Assembly (NCBI RefSeq): GCF_013378445.1
Contig: NZ_JABXYK010000010.1
Span: forward strand, 62,001-126,000
From: Mycoplana rhizolycopersici
Lineage (GTDB): Bacteria > Pseudomonadota > Alphaproteobacteria > Rhizobiales > Rhizobiaceae
DNA: 64,000 nt
Reading direction: 5' to 3'
Below are positions 36,388 through 44,922 of the stretch, piece by piece. Below the pieces are notes generated by a model, which ran no database searches, had not been told where the DNA came from, and saw nothing but the letters and a program-made list of their open reading frames with translations. Position numbers and translations under genes: made by a program. The stretch's first letter is position 1. The number at the start of each line of letters is the position of its first letter.

Positions 36388-37074
36388 TCAGGCCGCCGCG
36401 CCGATCGCAATTTCGAGCGGTGCCAGCCCTTCGAACGTGGCGACCAGCCTGTCTCCCGGCGTCACGGGCCCGACGCCGTGCGGCGTGCCGGTCAGGATGA
36501 CGTCGCCGGGCTGCAGTTCGAAGAACTCCGACAGGCGGGAGATGATCTCCGGAATGCGCCAGATGAGCAGCGAGACGTCGGAGTGCTGCACGACTTTTCC
36601 GTTGACCTTCAGCTCGATCCTCCCCTTGTCGATCCTGCCGGTCTGCGCGATCGGCGCAATGGCACCGACAGGGAAGGAGTTGTCGAAGGATTTCGCGATT
36701 TCCCACGGCAGCCCGCCGCCCTGGATGTCGCGGCGGGTCATGTCGAGACCGACGGCATAGCCCCAGATGTGTGATTCCGCCTCGGCCTCGGGAATGTTTC
36801 TCCCGCCCTTGCCGATCGCCAGCACCAATTCGACCTCATGGTGATAGTTCGAGGTCTTGCTGGGATAGGGGATAGTCGCACCGCTGTTGACGACAGCGTC
36901 CGTAGGCTTCTGAAAGAACAGGGGCGGGTCGCGGTCCGCGTCTCCCCCCATCTCCTCCACATGGGCGACGTAGTTGCGGCCGATGCAGTAGATGCGGCGG
37001 ACAGGGAAGGTCTTGTCGCTGCCCACAACCGGTATCGTGGCGGTCTGCGGCGCGTCGATCACGTGACTGCTCAT
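36388..37074 (-). CDS. fumarylacetoacetate hydrolase family protein
   Basis: 228 residues, the short single-domain FAH/acylpyruvase type. 'IYCIGRNYVAHVEEMG' near 29, 'PLFFQKPTDAVV' near 50, metal ligands Glu in 'YHHEVELVLAIG' near 78 and Asp in 'YAVGLDMTRRDIQ' near 107; 'GDVILTGTPHGVGPV' near 190. Hydrolyses or decarboxylates a 2,4-diketo acid. AGGAGGAG lies upstream of the ATG. First gene of the two-gene leftward operon, divergent from the ABC importer at 37347. Confidence 0.9.
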   Translation of the reverse strand: MSSHVIDAPQTATIPVVGSDKTFPVRRIYCIGRNYVAHVEEMGGDADRDPPLFFQKPTDAVVNSGATIPYPSKTSNYHHEVELVLAIGKGGRNIPEAEAESHIWGYAVGLDMTRRDIQGGGLPWEIAKSFDNSFPVGAIAPIAQTGRIDKGRIELKVNGKVVQHSDVSLLIWRIPEIISRLSEFFELQPGDVILTGTPHGVGPVTPGDRLVATFEGLAPLEIAIGAAA

Positions 37075-37346
37075 GCGGTATCTTCTCCTCCTCGATGAAT
37101 AATCAATGCCCGGCCTCGATCAGCACACGGTGAATGAGGTCCCGAGCAGCTCTCACTATTTAGCATGTATGATTTTGCAATCAAACAATATCATACATTA
37201 TTTACGCATTGACACAAAATAAGATATGCCGCAGGTTCGGTTTCGTCAGCCGGAAGAGGAGCCGGCCTGACACCGGGCGTGGGGCTGGTGAAGCTTCGCC
37301 GGGTCCGGAGATCGTTACAGGCGCGAAGCCTTCAGGGAGGAAGATA
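37075..37346. promoter_or_regulatory. divergent regulatory region with inverted repeat
   Basis: 272 bp. ATGTATGAT (37165-37173) and ATCATACAT (37190-37198) form a perfect 9-bp inverted repeat separated by 16 bases in an AT-rich patch between the FAH gene and the importer genes. This is a likely operator for the linked GntR regulator (40122). A TTGACA at 37209-37214 is a possible rightward -35, but no good -10 follows. Similarity to the TGCATAC sites of the first island is partial only. Confidence 0.5.
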
Positions 37347-38354
37347 ATGACTGGAATGAAGCGCATGGGCGCAGCACTTCTGTTTGCGATGAGCATGCTC
37401 TCGCCCGCCTCGGCGGAGGTCAAGGAACTGACCATCGTGGTACCCAATCCCTCGGCCATCAACGTGTATCCGCTGCATGTCGCCGTGGGAGAGGGCTATT
37501 TTGCGGAAGAAGGCCTCAGCGTTAAGGTCGAAGCCGTGAATGGCTCCGCCTCGGTGTTGCAACTGCTTGCCTCCGGCCAGGGCGATATCGGCCAACCGGG
37601 TCCAGCACCGCTCCTGGCAGCGCGTGCACGCGGTGAGGACGTCGTCTTTATCTACAATCATTTCAGCCGCTCCGTCTTCGGCCTCGTGGTACCGGAGGAT
37701 TCGCCCGCCAAGACTCCCGCCGATCTCAAGGGTGTAACGATCGGCGTCGGCACGGCCGACGGCGCTGAAGTGGGCTTCACCCGCGGCATCATGAACGATC
37801 TGGGTCTGAAGGATGGCGCCGACTATGAGTTCCTCGCCATCGGCGACGGGGGTACGGCGGTAGCAGCCTTCCTCAACAAGGAAGTCGGTGCGTATGCCGC
37901 GGCCGTGGCGGATTCGGCCATCATTTCGTCGCGCGGCATTCCGTTGCGGGAGATTACGCCCGAGCCCTATCTCGATTACTTCGGCAATGGTTGGGCAGTG
38001 ACGCGAAAGTTCCTGGACGAGAACAAGGAGACCGTCGAAGGGTTCGGTCGTGCGCTCGTCAGGGGGACGAAGTTCGGCCTCGACCCGGCAAATCGCGATG
38101 CGACGCTGAAGCATGTTGCCGCCGGAAACCCGCAGGAAAGCGAGGATCCGGTCTTCGCGGCGGCATTGCTGACCGCTATCCAGGGCAGAACGCTGCCGGT
38201 CGATTCCAAGGATCCTTTCGGCTACATGCCGCCGGCGGCTTGGGTGAAGTGGCAGGAGAGCCTCGTGGCGAGCGGCGGTCTCGAAAAGCCGCTGGACAAT
38301 ATCGAGGAAGCCTACACGAACCAGTTCGTCGAAACCTGGAACGCGGCAAAGTAG
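37347..38354 (+). CDS. ABC solute-binding protein (SsuA/TauA/NMT1-like)
   Basis: 335 residues with signal peptide (KRMG then hydrophobic to about 20, cleavage after ...SPASA at about 22). 'VAVGEGYFAEEGLSV' near 42, 'GQGDIGQPGPAPLLAA' near 78 and 'FLNKEVGAYAAAVADSA' near 175 show the nitrate/sulfonate/taurine-type fold. It is only distantly related to the two THI5/NMT1 receptors above. AGGGAGGAAG precedes ATG 37347; an in-frame TTG 138 bases upstream would put the signal peptide internally and was rejected. Ligand unknown; the linked FAH and RraA enzymes suggest an aromatic or keto acid. Confidence 0.88.
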   Translation: MTGMKRMGAALLFAMSMLSPASAEVKELTIVVPNPSAINVYPLHVAVGEGYFAEEGLSVKVEAVNGSASVLQLLASGQGDIGQPGPAPLLAARARGEDVVFIYNHFSRSVFGLVVPEDSPAKTPADLKGVTIGVGTADGAEVGFTRGIMNDLGLKDGADYEFLAIGDGGTAVAAFLNKEVGAYAAAVADSAIISSRGIPLREITPEPYLDYFGNGWAVTRKFLDENKETVEGFGRALVRGTKFGLDPANRDATLKHVAAGNPQESEDPVFAAALLTAIQGRTLPVDSKDPFGYMPPAAWVKWQESLVASGGLEKPLDNIEEAYTNQFVETWNAAK

Positions 38355-38355
38355 G

Positions 38356-39177
38356 ATGATGCAGAGCGCCATTCCCGTGGCGGAGCAGCCGGTCGGACGA
38401 TCCCTCGCCCGACCGGTCTACCAACTCCGCAATGTCTCCAAATCCTACGGTTTCGGCAAAATCCGCGCGCTTGATCCCGTAGACCTCGATCTTCGGCAGG
38501 GCTCTTTTTCGTCCGTCATCGGTCCTTCGGGCTGCGGCAAGTCCACGCTCCTGAAGATCATGGCCGGCGTGACGCCGCCCACCACGGGCAGCGTCATCCT
38601 GGACGGAAAGCCCGTTCTCGGTGCGCGGCGAGAGATCGGCATGATGTATCAGCAGGCGACGCTGTTTCCATGGCTGACCGCACTCGACAACGTGCTGCTG
38701 CCGATCAGCATCCGCGACGGCAAGGCGGCGGCAAACGCCCGACGCAAGGAGGCGCAGGCGCTGCTCGAACTGGTCGGCCTGAAGGGCTTCGACAAGGTCT
38801 ATCCACGCCAGCTCTCCGGCGGCATGGCGCAGCGAACCTCCATCTGCCGCATGCTGATCACCGAACCGCAGGTCTTGCTGCTGGACGAGCCCTTCTCGGC
38901 TCTCGACGAACTTGCGCGCGACTTCATGAACATCGAGTTGCAGCGCATCTGCCTGTCGCGCAACGCCACCGCCTTCCTGATCACACATTCGATCCCCGAG
39001 GCCGTCCTGCTTTCCGACGTGGTCTACATCATGTCACCGCGGCCAGGAAAATTCCTCGAAGCGGTGCCCATCGAACTGCCGCGTCCGCGTACGCTTGAAA
39101 TGATGACTGCGCCGGAATTCGGCGAGTATGTCCGTTATATCCGCAGCCGCCTGGACGAAGGGGCCGTGACCGCATGA
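38356..39177 (+). CDS. ABC transporter ATP-binding protein (SsuB/TauB type)
   Basis: 273 residues. Walker [10 protein letters not shown] near 55-63, signature LSGGMAQR near 154, Walker B 'VLLLDEPFSALDE' near 173, switch 'ITHSIPEAVLLSDVV'. Starts one base after the binding-protein stop, ends overlapping the permease ATG (39174-39177). Energises the importer of this module. Confidence 0.93.
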   Translation: MMQSAIPVAEQPVGRSLARPVYQLRNVSKSYGFGKIRALDPVDLDLRQGSFSSVIGPSGCGKSTLLKIMAGVTPPTTGSVILDGKPVLGARREIGMMYQQATLFPWLTALDNVLLPISIRDGKAAANARRKEAQALLELVGLKGFDKVYPRQLSGGMAQRTSICRMLITEPQVLLLDEPFSALDELARDFMNIELQRICLSRNATAFLITHSIPEAVLLSDVVYIMSPRPGKFLEAVPIELPRPRTLEMMTAPEFGEYVRYIRSRLDEGAVTA

Positions 39178-40073
39178 ATTCCATCGACACCAAGACCACC
39201 TCCCCAGCTCTGGGGCGACCGATCACCGTTGAGCCGGGCACGTTCCCAGAAACGATCTGGAACGAACAGGTCGCCTGGATCGATCGCGTTCCGCGCGTCG
39301 TGGCGATGGCGGCGCTTTTGTTCAGCGTCCTCTTTCTGTGGTGGGCGGTTCATTATTTTGAGGTTGTCTCGCGCATCATCCTGCCTTCTCCGGCAGAAGT
39401 CGCCAGGGACATCGTCGTCGTCGGCAAGAACATCCTCTCCAGCGGCTATATGCTCGCCGCACTCTGGATGACCACGAAGGAAGTGCTCTGGGGCTTCGCC
39501 TTCGCGATCGCCATCGGCTTTTCGCTCGGCGTCCTGGTGGGCGAAACCTCCTTCGGCGAACGCGCGGTCCTGCCTTACCTGGTCGCGATCGACACCATGC
39601 CCAAAGTGGCCTTTGCCCCGCTCTTTCTCGCCTGGCTGGGTTTCGGCATCGCGTCAAAGGTGGCGCTGGCGGCGTTCATCGCCACGTTCCCCATCGTGGT
39701 CGGAACGGCAGCGGGATTGCATGCCGCCGACGAGAACGCTCGCATGCTCTTTCGCACGCTCGGCGCCAGCCGCTGGCAGACCCTGGTCCGCATGAAGATA
39801 CCCACGGGGCTGCCGCAGATTTTCACCGGCCTCAAGATCGGCGCGGTCGGAGTCATGGCCGGCGCCATCACCGCCGAGTTCCTCGGTGGCGGCAAGGGGT
39901 TCGGGGAACTGATCCGGGTGGCTGCGAGCCAGTTGCAAACCCCTCGCGTGTTCTCGCTGATCCTCTATCTCAGCGTGCTCGGTTTCCTGCTATTCTGGAC
40001 CGTGATCCTGATCGAACGGAGACTGGTCTTCTGGCATCGCAGCTCGGTTGCAGGTATCGATGACCGTCGCTAG
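39174..40073 (+). CDS. ABC transporter permease (SsuC/TauC type)
   Basis: 299 residues; N-terminal cytoplasmic part of about 38 residues, first helix near 40-60, EAA-like loop 'LFRTLGASRWQTLVRMKIP' near 185-203, and the C-terminal 'ILIERRLVFWH' typical of the family. The importer has a single permease gene, so a homodimeric channel is expected, unlike the two-permease importers at 2205-3760 and 22739-24231. Confidence 0.92.
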   Translation: MNSIDTKTTSPALGRPITVEPGTFPETIWNEQVAWIDRVPRVVAMAALLFSVLFLWWAVHYFEVVSRIILPSPAEVARDIVVVGKNILSSGYMLAALWMTTKEVLWGFAFAIAIGFSLGVLVGETSFGERAVLPYLVAIDTMPKVAFAPLFLAWLGFGIASKVALAAFIATFPIVVGTAAGLHAADENARMLFRTLGASRWQTLVRMKIPTGLPQIFTGLKIGAVGVMAGAITAEFLGGGKGFGELIRVAASQLQTPRVFSLILYLSVLGFLLFWTVILIERRLVFWHRSSVAGIDDRR

Positions 40074-40121
40074 CCCCGTGGCGTCCTGTTTCGCGGTATG
40101 AATGAGAGGAAGTCAAAGCCG

Positions 40122-40844
40122 ATGACGACCCGCACGATTGCACCCCGTCGCGCAACGCCGCGACGGGTCGAGAAAGAGACCGCGGCGACAACGGTCTACC
40201 ATGCCCTAAAGCGCGACATCGTCCACGGCGTGCTCGAACCCGGGCACAAGCTCCTGATCGACCAGATCGCAGAGCGCTATTCCGCCGGCACGAACCCGGT
40301 TCGGGAAGCCCTCAACCGGCTCTCCTCCGAACGGTTGGTGGACCGTGAGGATCTTCGCGGCTTCTTCGTACCGCCGATCTCGCTCGACGACTTCCGCGAC
40401 ATCGTGCGCACACGCTGCTGGGTCGAGGGCAAGGCGCTCGAGGAATCGATCCGCAATCGAACCGAAGCCTGGGAGGATGCCATCATCCTCGCCAACCACC
40501 GTCTGCAGAATACGCCGATCCATTATTACGAACACACCGAGCCCGGCATGCCGCCACCGGACAACAGCCCGTGGGAAGAGCGGCATCGCACCTTTCATCG
40601 CGCCCTTATTGCCAATTGCGGTTCTCGGCACCTTTTGCGTTTCGCAGACGAACTCATGCTGCTGGGGGAGCGATATCGCTTCATCTCGATGGCCAACAGC
40701 TATCCCCGTCGCCGCAGCGTCGATGAACATCAGGCGATCGTTGACGCCGCGCTGGCCGGCGACACGAAAAGAGCTGTCGAAGCGCTTCAGGGTCAGTATC
40801 AACTGACGCTGAAGATCTATGAAGAAACGATGTCAGGCGAGTGA
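40122..40844 (+). CDS. GntR-family transcriptional regulator (FCD-like C-terminus)
   Basis: 240 residues. Winged helix near 20-85: 'TTVYHALKRDIVHGVLEPG', 'AERYSAGTNPVREALNRL'. The C-terminal helical domain has 'WEERHRTFHRALIANCG' near 160 and 'VDEHQAIVDAALAGD' near 205, as in FCD regulators. GAGAGGAAG lies ten bases before ATG 40122; ATG 40098 has no site. It follows the importer genes and probably controls the divergent promoter region at 37075-37346. Confidence 0.88.
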   Translation: MTTRTIAPRRATPRRVEKETAATTVYHALKRDIVHGVLEPGHKLLIDQIAERYSAGTNPVREALNRLSSERLVDREDLRGFFVPPISLDDFRDIVRTRCWVEGKALEESIRNRTEAWEDAIILANHRLQNTPIHYYEHTEPGMPPPDNSPWEERHRTFHRALIANCGSRHLLRFADELMLLGERYRFISMANSYPRRRSVDEHQAIVDAALAGDTKRAVEALQGQYQLTLKIYEETMSGE

Positions 40845-40871
40845 GTCTGCCCTTTCAGTCCGGATTTTTCT

Positions 40872-41705
40872 ATGAATTTCGATATTGAGACACTACTGGC
40901 CCTCGGCGGCCTGCTTTTGGTGGCGGGTGCCGCCGTCGGCTTTCTCGCTGGTCTTTTCGGCGTCGGCGGAGGGGCGGTTTCCGTTCCCGTTCTCTACGAG
41001 GCTTTTGGCTTCATGGGCATCGATGATGGGGTTCGGATGCCGCTCGCTGTTGGCACCTCGCTTGCATTGATCGTCCCGACCTCCCTGCAATCGGCGCGCA
41101 GCCACTATCTGCGCGGCGCGATGGATCTGCGTGTCCTTCGGCAATGGGCTGTGCCGATTCTGATCGGCGTCAGCATCGGTTCCGTCGTGGCGCGCTATGC
41201 CGATCCCTGGGTGTTCAAACTGGTGTTTATCGGGGTCGCGGGGCTGGTCTCGGTGCGGATGCTGCGCGGCTCCGGCTGGAACGCCGCAGACACCCTCCCC
41301 GGGAAGGGGCTGATGCGCTTATTCGGTATGGTCATCGGTTTCCTTTCCTCGCTGATGGGTATCGGCGGCGGGGCGATTTCCAACCTGATCCTGTCGCTGT
41401 TCGGCACACCCATTCATCGCGCGGTCGCCACCTCTGCAGGGGTGGGCGTTCTCATCTCGATACCCGGCGCCATCGGTTACATCTATGCCGGCTGGGGCAA
41501 GGCGGGATTGCCGCCGGACGCGCTCGGTTATGTCTCGATTCTCGGCTTCCTGCTGCTCCTGCCGACGTCGTTTCTCACCACCCGCTTCGGGGTGCAGGCG
41601 GCCCACGCGCTCAAGAAGCGCCAACTTGAGGTGCTCTTCGGCCTCTTCCTCATGACGGTCTGCCTGCGTTTCATCTACGACATGTTCATCGGTGGAGCGT
41701 CCTGA
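40872..41705 (+). CDS. TauE/SafE (TSUP) family anion exporter
   Basis: 277 residues with about seven to eight hydrophobic segments and the duplicated TSUP motif: 'GFLAGLFGVGGGAVSVPVL' near 23 and 'GFLSSLMGIGGGAISNLIL' near 156. Members export sulfite, sulfoacetate or organic acids. It starts 27 bases after the GntR gene, so it may belong to the same operon; a sulfonate-type substrate for the module (releasing sulfite) would fit but is unproven. Convergent with the FAH gene at 41765. Confidence 0.88.
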   Translation: MNFDIETLLALGGLLLVAGAAVGFLAGLFGVGGGAVSVPVLYEAFGFMGIDDGVRMPLAVGTSLALIVPTSLQSARSHYLRGAMDLRVLRQWAVPILIGVSIGSVVARYADPWVFKLVFIGVAGLVSVRMLRGSGWNAADTLPGKGLMRLFGMVIGFLSSLMGIGGGAISNLILSLFGTPIHRAVATSAGVGVLISIPGAIGYIYAGWGKAGLPPDALGYVSILGFLLLLPTSFLTTRFGVQAAHALKKRQLEVLFGLFLMTVCLRFIYDMFIGGAS

Positions 41706-41764
41706 CGAACGCTGCACGCCGCATTCCCGCCCGTTTGACAGACAGGTGGCGCGGCCCTTTATCG

Positions 41765-42949
41765 CTATGGCTTAAGAGTGGTCGGGAGAAGCTTCCGAGC
41801 TGCGAGGTTGCGCATAAGGTCTGAAACGCCAAAGACCCACGGCGCCGCACGATCGGTTGCCCGCACGTGGTTCACCAGCGCGCCGAGCTCCGGCGCGCTG
41901 ATCGTCACGATATCGCCCGTCCTGTGGGTGAAGCCGCGGCCCGGTTCGTCACGATCCTGAACAGGTGCGAACATCGTACCGAGGAAAAGAACGAGGCCAT
42001 CGGGATAACGGTGGTGAGCGTTGATCGCCTGGGCTACCAGGTCCTCGGGGTCCCTGCTGATCTCGCTCATCGAGGAGCGACCTTTCATCTCGAAACCCTC
42101 GGGACCGTCAACGCGCAGTGACAGCTCCAGCTGGCGGACGTCATCGATATTGAAATCCGCATCGAAGAGGCGGATGAAGGGGCCGATGGCGCAGGCGCCG
42201 TTATTGTCCTTCGCCTTGCCAAGCAAGAGCGCCGAACGGCCCTCCACGTCGCGCAGGTTCACGTCGTTGCCGAGCGTGGCGCCGACGATACGGCCGAGGG
42301 AGGAGACGACGAGCACCACTTCAGGTTCGGGATTGTTCCAGGTAGAGGCGGGATGCACGCCGATATCGACCCCCGTGCCGACCGCCGAAAATGGCTGGCC
42401 CTTCGTGAAGATCTCGGCATCCGGGCCAATCCCTACCTCGAGATACTGACTCCAGGCACCGGCCTCGATCAGCGCTTCCTTCAGCTTTGCAGCTTCAGGC
42501 GATCCGGGCTTGAGATTTCGGATGTCGTCGCCGACCAACGAAGCGATCCGGGCGCGCATGCCGCCCGCTGCCGCCGCGTCGCCGCGGATCTTTTCCTCGA
42601 TGACGCGCTCCAGCATGGAGACGACGAAGGTGACGCCGGCCGCCTTCAAGGCCTGAAGATCGACCGGGGCCAGAAAATGCGGGCGTGATGGATCGCGGCC
42701 CTCCACCGGAGTATTGGACAGAATGTCGATCGCCGAGCCGATGACCTCGCCGTCGGCCGCCCGCAACGCATCGACGGGTTGCGCGGTCTCGCACAGATCG
42801 CGAACCGTCGGATATGCGGCGGAGATGTCGATGACCCGCCCGGCCTGAATGCGGACGACCGATGGCCCGGCAACGTCGGGGCGAAACACACGCCCGACGA
42901 GATTGGCCTGGGTGTTGTCCAGAAGGGTCTTGGTAATCGCGTCGATCAT
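41765..42949 (-). CDS. fumarylacetoacetate hydrolase family protein (long form)
   Basis: 394 residues; the long FAH subtype with 'NNPEPEVVLVV' near 210, 'VGATLGNDVNLRDVEGRSAL' near 225 and 'LLGKAKDNNGACAIGPFIRL' near 245, as in 2,4-diketo-3-deoxy-sugar-acid hydrolases and relatives. AAGGGCAAAG precedes ATG 42949; longer in-frame starts overlap the neighbour. Final gene of the TRAP/CoA-transferase operon; the imported acid may be a keto- or hydroxy-acid. Confidence 0.85.
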   Translation of the reverse strand: MIDAITKTLLDNTQANLVGRVFRPDVAGPSVVRIQAGRVIDISAAYPTVRDLCETAQPVDALRAADGEVIGSAIDILSNTPVEGRDPSRPHFLAPVDLQALKAAGVTFVVSMLERVIEEKIRGDAAAAGGMRARIASLVGDDIRNLKPGSPEAAKLKEALIEAGAWSQYLEVGIGPDAEIFTKGQPFSAVGTGVDIGVHPASTWNNPEPEVVLVVSSLGRIVGATLGNDVNLRDVEGRSALLLGKAKDNNGACAIGPFIRLFDADFNIDDVRQLELSLRVDGPEGFEMKGRSSMSEISRDPEDLVAQAINAHHRYPDGLVLFLGTMFAPVQDRDEPGRGFTHRTGDIVTISAPELGALVNHVRATDRAAPWVFGVSDLMRNLAARKLLPTTLKP

Positions 42950-42977
42950 GTCTTTGCCCTTGTGTTGTCCATGCCGC

Positions 42978-44108
42978 TCAAGCGAAGCTTTTGCGGAAGA
43001 GATCGTTGAGATCGGCAACCACGGTTCCCGCTGCCTCGCTGCCCTTCAGACCGGCGCTGATGCGCTCGGATGCCGCTGCCTGGAACGGCATGTAGCCATC
43101 GTGACGCGGGCGGAGATATGAGCCTTCGAGCGTCGCACGCGTCTTGCGGTAGAAGTCCCAGGCAGGCGCGTTGACGCCATCATCTTCCCAGGCTGCTGAA
43201 TGGCCAGGCTGTCCGCCTGCCGACGCATAGGGACCGCGCTGCGCATCCGCGCCGGAGATCCAGTAGGCGAAATCCACCGCGGCTTCGGGATGTCTGGTGT
43301 AGGCGGAGACCGCGATACCGGTTCCTCCAAGTGTCCCCCCTACTGGGCCGTTCGTCCCTGCTGTCGGAATATCGGCGAAGTCCACCCGCCTCTCGCGGAA
43401 GCCATCCCAGGCATAGCTGACATAGCCGTAGGTGTAGGGAATGCAGGCGATCCTGCTATCCGCCGCAGACATCGCTTCCGACGCCTGGATCGGATCCATG
43501 TCGAAGCAGGCCGGATCGAGGTGTGCGACAAGGTCCTTCAGGAGATCGTAGACACGGGCACCGGTAGCGGAATCGATGAGATCGCCCGGCACGGTCGAAC
43601 ACGGCCGGCCGAGATTGGCTGCCAGCGTGTAGAACGTCATGAGGGCATGGGGGGCGCGAAGCGGGAGGAGGACACGTCCTTTATGGGCGAGTTCCATGAC
43701 CTCCTCCCAACGCGCCGGCGCACGAGCCGCGAGATCCGGTCGGAAGGCCTGGACCTGCGTCGCTGCATCGATGGGGAATGCCCACTGGCGACCTTGCCAG
43801 AAATAGCTGCGATAGGACGGGCCGACGGTGGCCTCGCTGAGCGCTTCGCGTTCCGTGCCCCGGCCATCGACGTCGAGCGGAAGCAGGCAGTCTTCCTGCG
43901 TCACCTGCCCCACGTGAGGATGATCGATGACGATGAGGTCGTAGGCGCGGGCCAGTTCGTCGACGGGGTAGCTCTCGAAATCCTGAAGAGAACGCTTCTC
44001 CCAGAATATCTCGACGCCCGTCTTCTCCTTGTAAACCTCGGAGCAGTGCACCATCGGATCGTATCCGCGCGGATGGCTCCAGGTCATGCCTTTCAAAGTC
44101 ACGGTCAT
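42978..44108 (-). CDS. solute-binding-protein-like protein without signal peptide
   Basis: 376 residues with the SBP_bac_1 type-2 fold seen in sugar receptors: 'GYDPMVHCSEVYKEKTGVEI' near 15-34, 'YDLIVIDHPHVG' near 60, 'GTLGGTGIAVSAYTRHPEAA' near 262. The product starts MTVTLKGMTW directly at the domain; neither this start nor any in-frame sequence upstream offers a signal peptide, so it should stay in the cytoplasm. It overlaps nothing and lies between enoyl-CoA hydratase and FAH genes in an operon that already has a TRAP receptor. A cytosolic ligand-binding or chaperone role is possible. Confidence 0.75.
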   Translation of the reverse strand: MTVTLKGMTWSHPRGYDPMVHCSEVYKEKTGVEIFWEKRSLQDFESYPVDELARAYDLIVIDHPHVGQVTQEDCLLPLDVDGRGTEREALSEATVGPSYRSYFWQGRQWAFPIDAATQVQAFRPDLAARAPARWEEVMELAHKGRVLLPLRAPHALMTFYTLAANLGRPCSTVPGDLIDSATGARVYDLLKDLVAHLDPACFDMDPIQASEAMSAADSRIACIPYTYGYVSYAWDGFRERRVDFADIPTAGTNGPVGGTLGGTGIAVSAYTRHPEAAVDFAYWISGADAQRGPYASAGGQPGHSAAWEDDGVNAPAWDFYRKTRATLEGSYLRPRHDGYMPFQAAASERISAGLKGSEAAGTVVADLNDLFRKSFA

Positions 44109-44148
44109 GTTCGCAACGCTCTCGCTGAAATTCGGATCGGAATTGTCG

Positions 44149-44919
44149 TCAACGCCGGTGGAACACCGGAGTGCGCTTTTCCTTGAAGGCAGCCCGGCCT
44201 TCAAGGGCGTCCGCCGTGGCAAAGCAGATCGTCTGCAGATCGCGCTCGTATTCGATGGCCTTTTCCTGCGGCATGGTATGGGCGGCGCGCAGGTTGAGCT
44301 TGGCGGTCTCGGCCGCGATCGGGGCGCGCGAAGCAATCGTCCCGGCAATCGCGCGAGCTCGTGCCATCAATTCGGCCTGCGGTACAACTTCGCTGACGAG
44401 TCCCCAGCTCAGCGCTTTCTCGGCCGATACCGGGTCGCCGGTCATCAGCATCAGGGCCGCGTTGGACGCACCGATCGAATGCGCAAGGAAGGTGGCCATA
44501 CCGCCGCCGCCGATCCAGCCGAGCTTGATCTCCGGTGCCGCGAACTGGGCATTTTCGGAGGCGATGCGGATGTCGCAGCTCATCGCCGTTTCCAGCCCGC
44601 CGCCGAAGGCATAACCGTTGATGGCGGCAATCGTCGGCTTCAGTAGCCGCCGCATGGCATCGCAATAGTCGGGACGATTGCGAAACTGCCACGGCGTTTC
44701 GTAGGTATCCAATTCCTTGATGTCGGAGCCGGCGCAGAAGGCCCGTTCGCCGGCGCCGGTGACGATGACGCAGCGGATCGAATCGCTGGCATTGACCGAT
44801 TCCACCGCCGTGACGATCGCGTCCGACATTTCGGGCGTGACGGCGTTGAGCTTGTGTGGCCGGTTCAGCGTGATGGTCGCCACGTGGCCGTCGACGACAA
44901 AGAGAATATCGTCCGTCAT
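44149..44919 (-). CDS. enoyl-CoA hydratase/isomerase family protein
   Basis: 256 residues of the crotonase fold. Oxyanion-hole loop 'AFCAGSDIKELD' near 60-71 and second loop 'YAFGGGLETAMSCDIRIAS' near 102-120. Glutamate-rich active-site positions cannot be fixed by eye, so hydratase, isomerase or hydrolase are possible. It starts three bases after the CoA-transferase stop, so it probably acts on that enzyme's CoA thioester. Confidence 0.9.
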   Translation of the reverse strand: MTDDILFVVDGHVATITLNRPHKLNAVTPEMSDAIVTAVESVNASDSIRCVIVTGAGERAFCAGSDIKELDTYETPWQFRNRPDYCDAMRRLLKPTIAAINGYAFGGGLETAMSCDIRIASENAQFAAPEIKLGWIGGGGMATFLAHSIGASNAALMLMTGDPVSAEKALSWGLVSEVVPQAELMARARAIAGTIASRAPIAAETAKLNLRAAHTMPQEKAIEYERDLQTICFATADALEGRAAFKEKRTPVFHRR

Positions 44920-44922
44920 CGC

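Noticed and set aside
37209-37346. TTG-started extension of the importer receptor at 37347.
   Set aside because: It would bury the signal peptide 46 residues into the protein, and the strong AGGGAGGAAG before 37347 would have no role. The TTG is part of a TTGACA that may be a promoter element.
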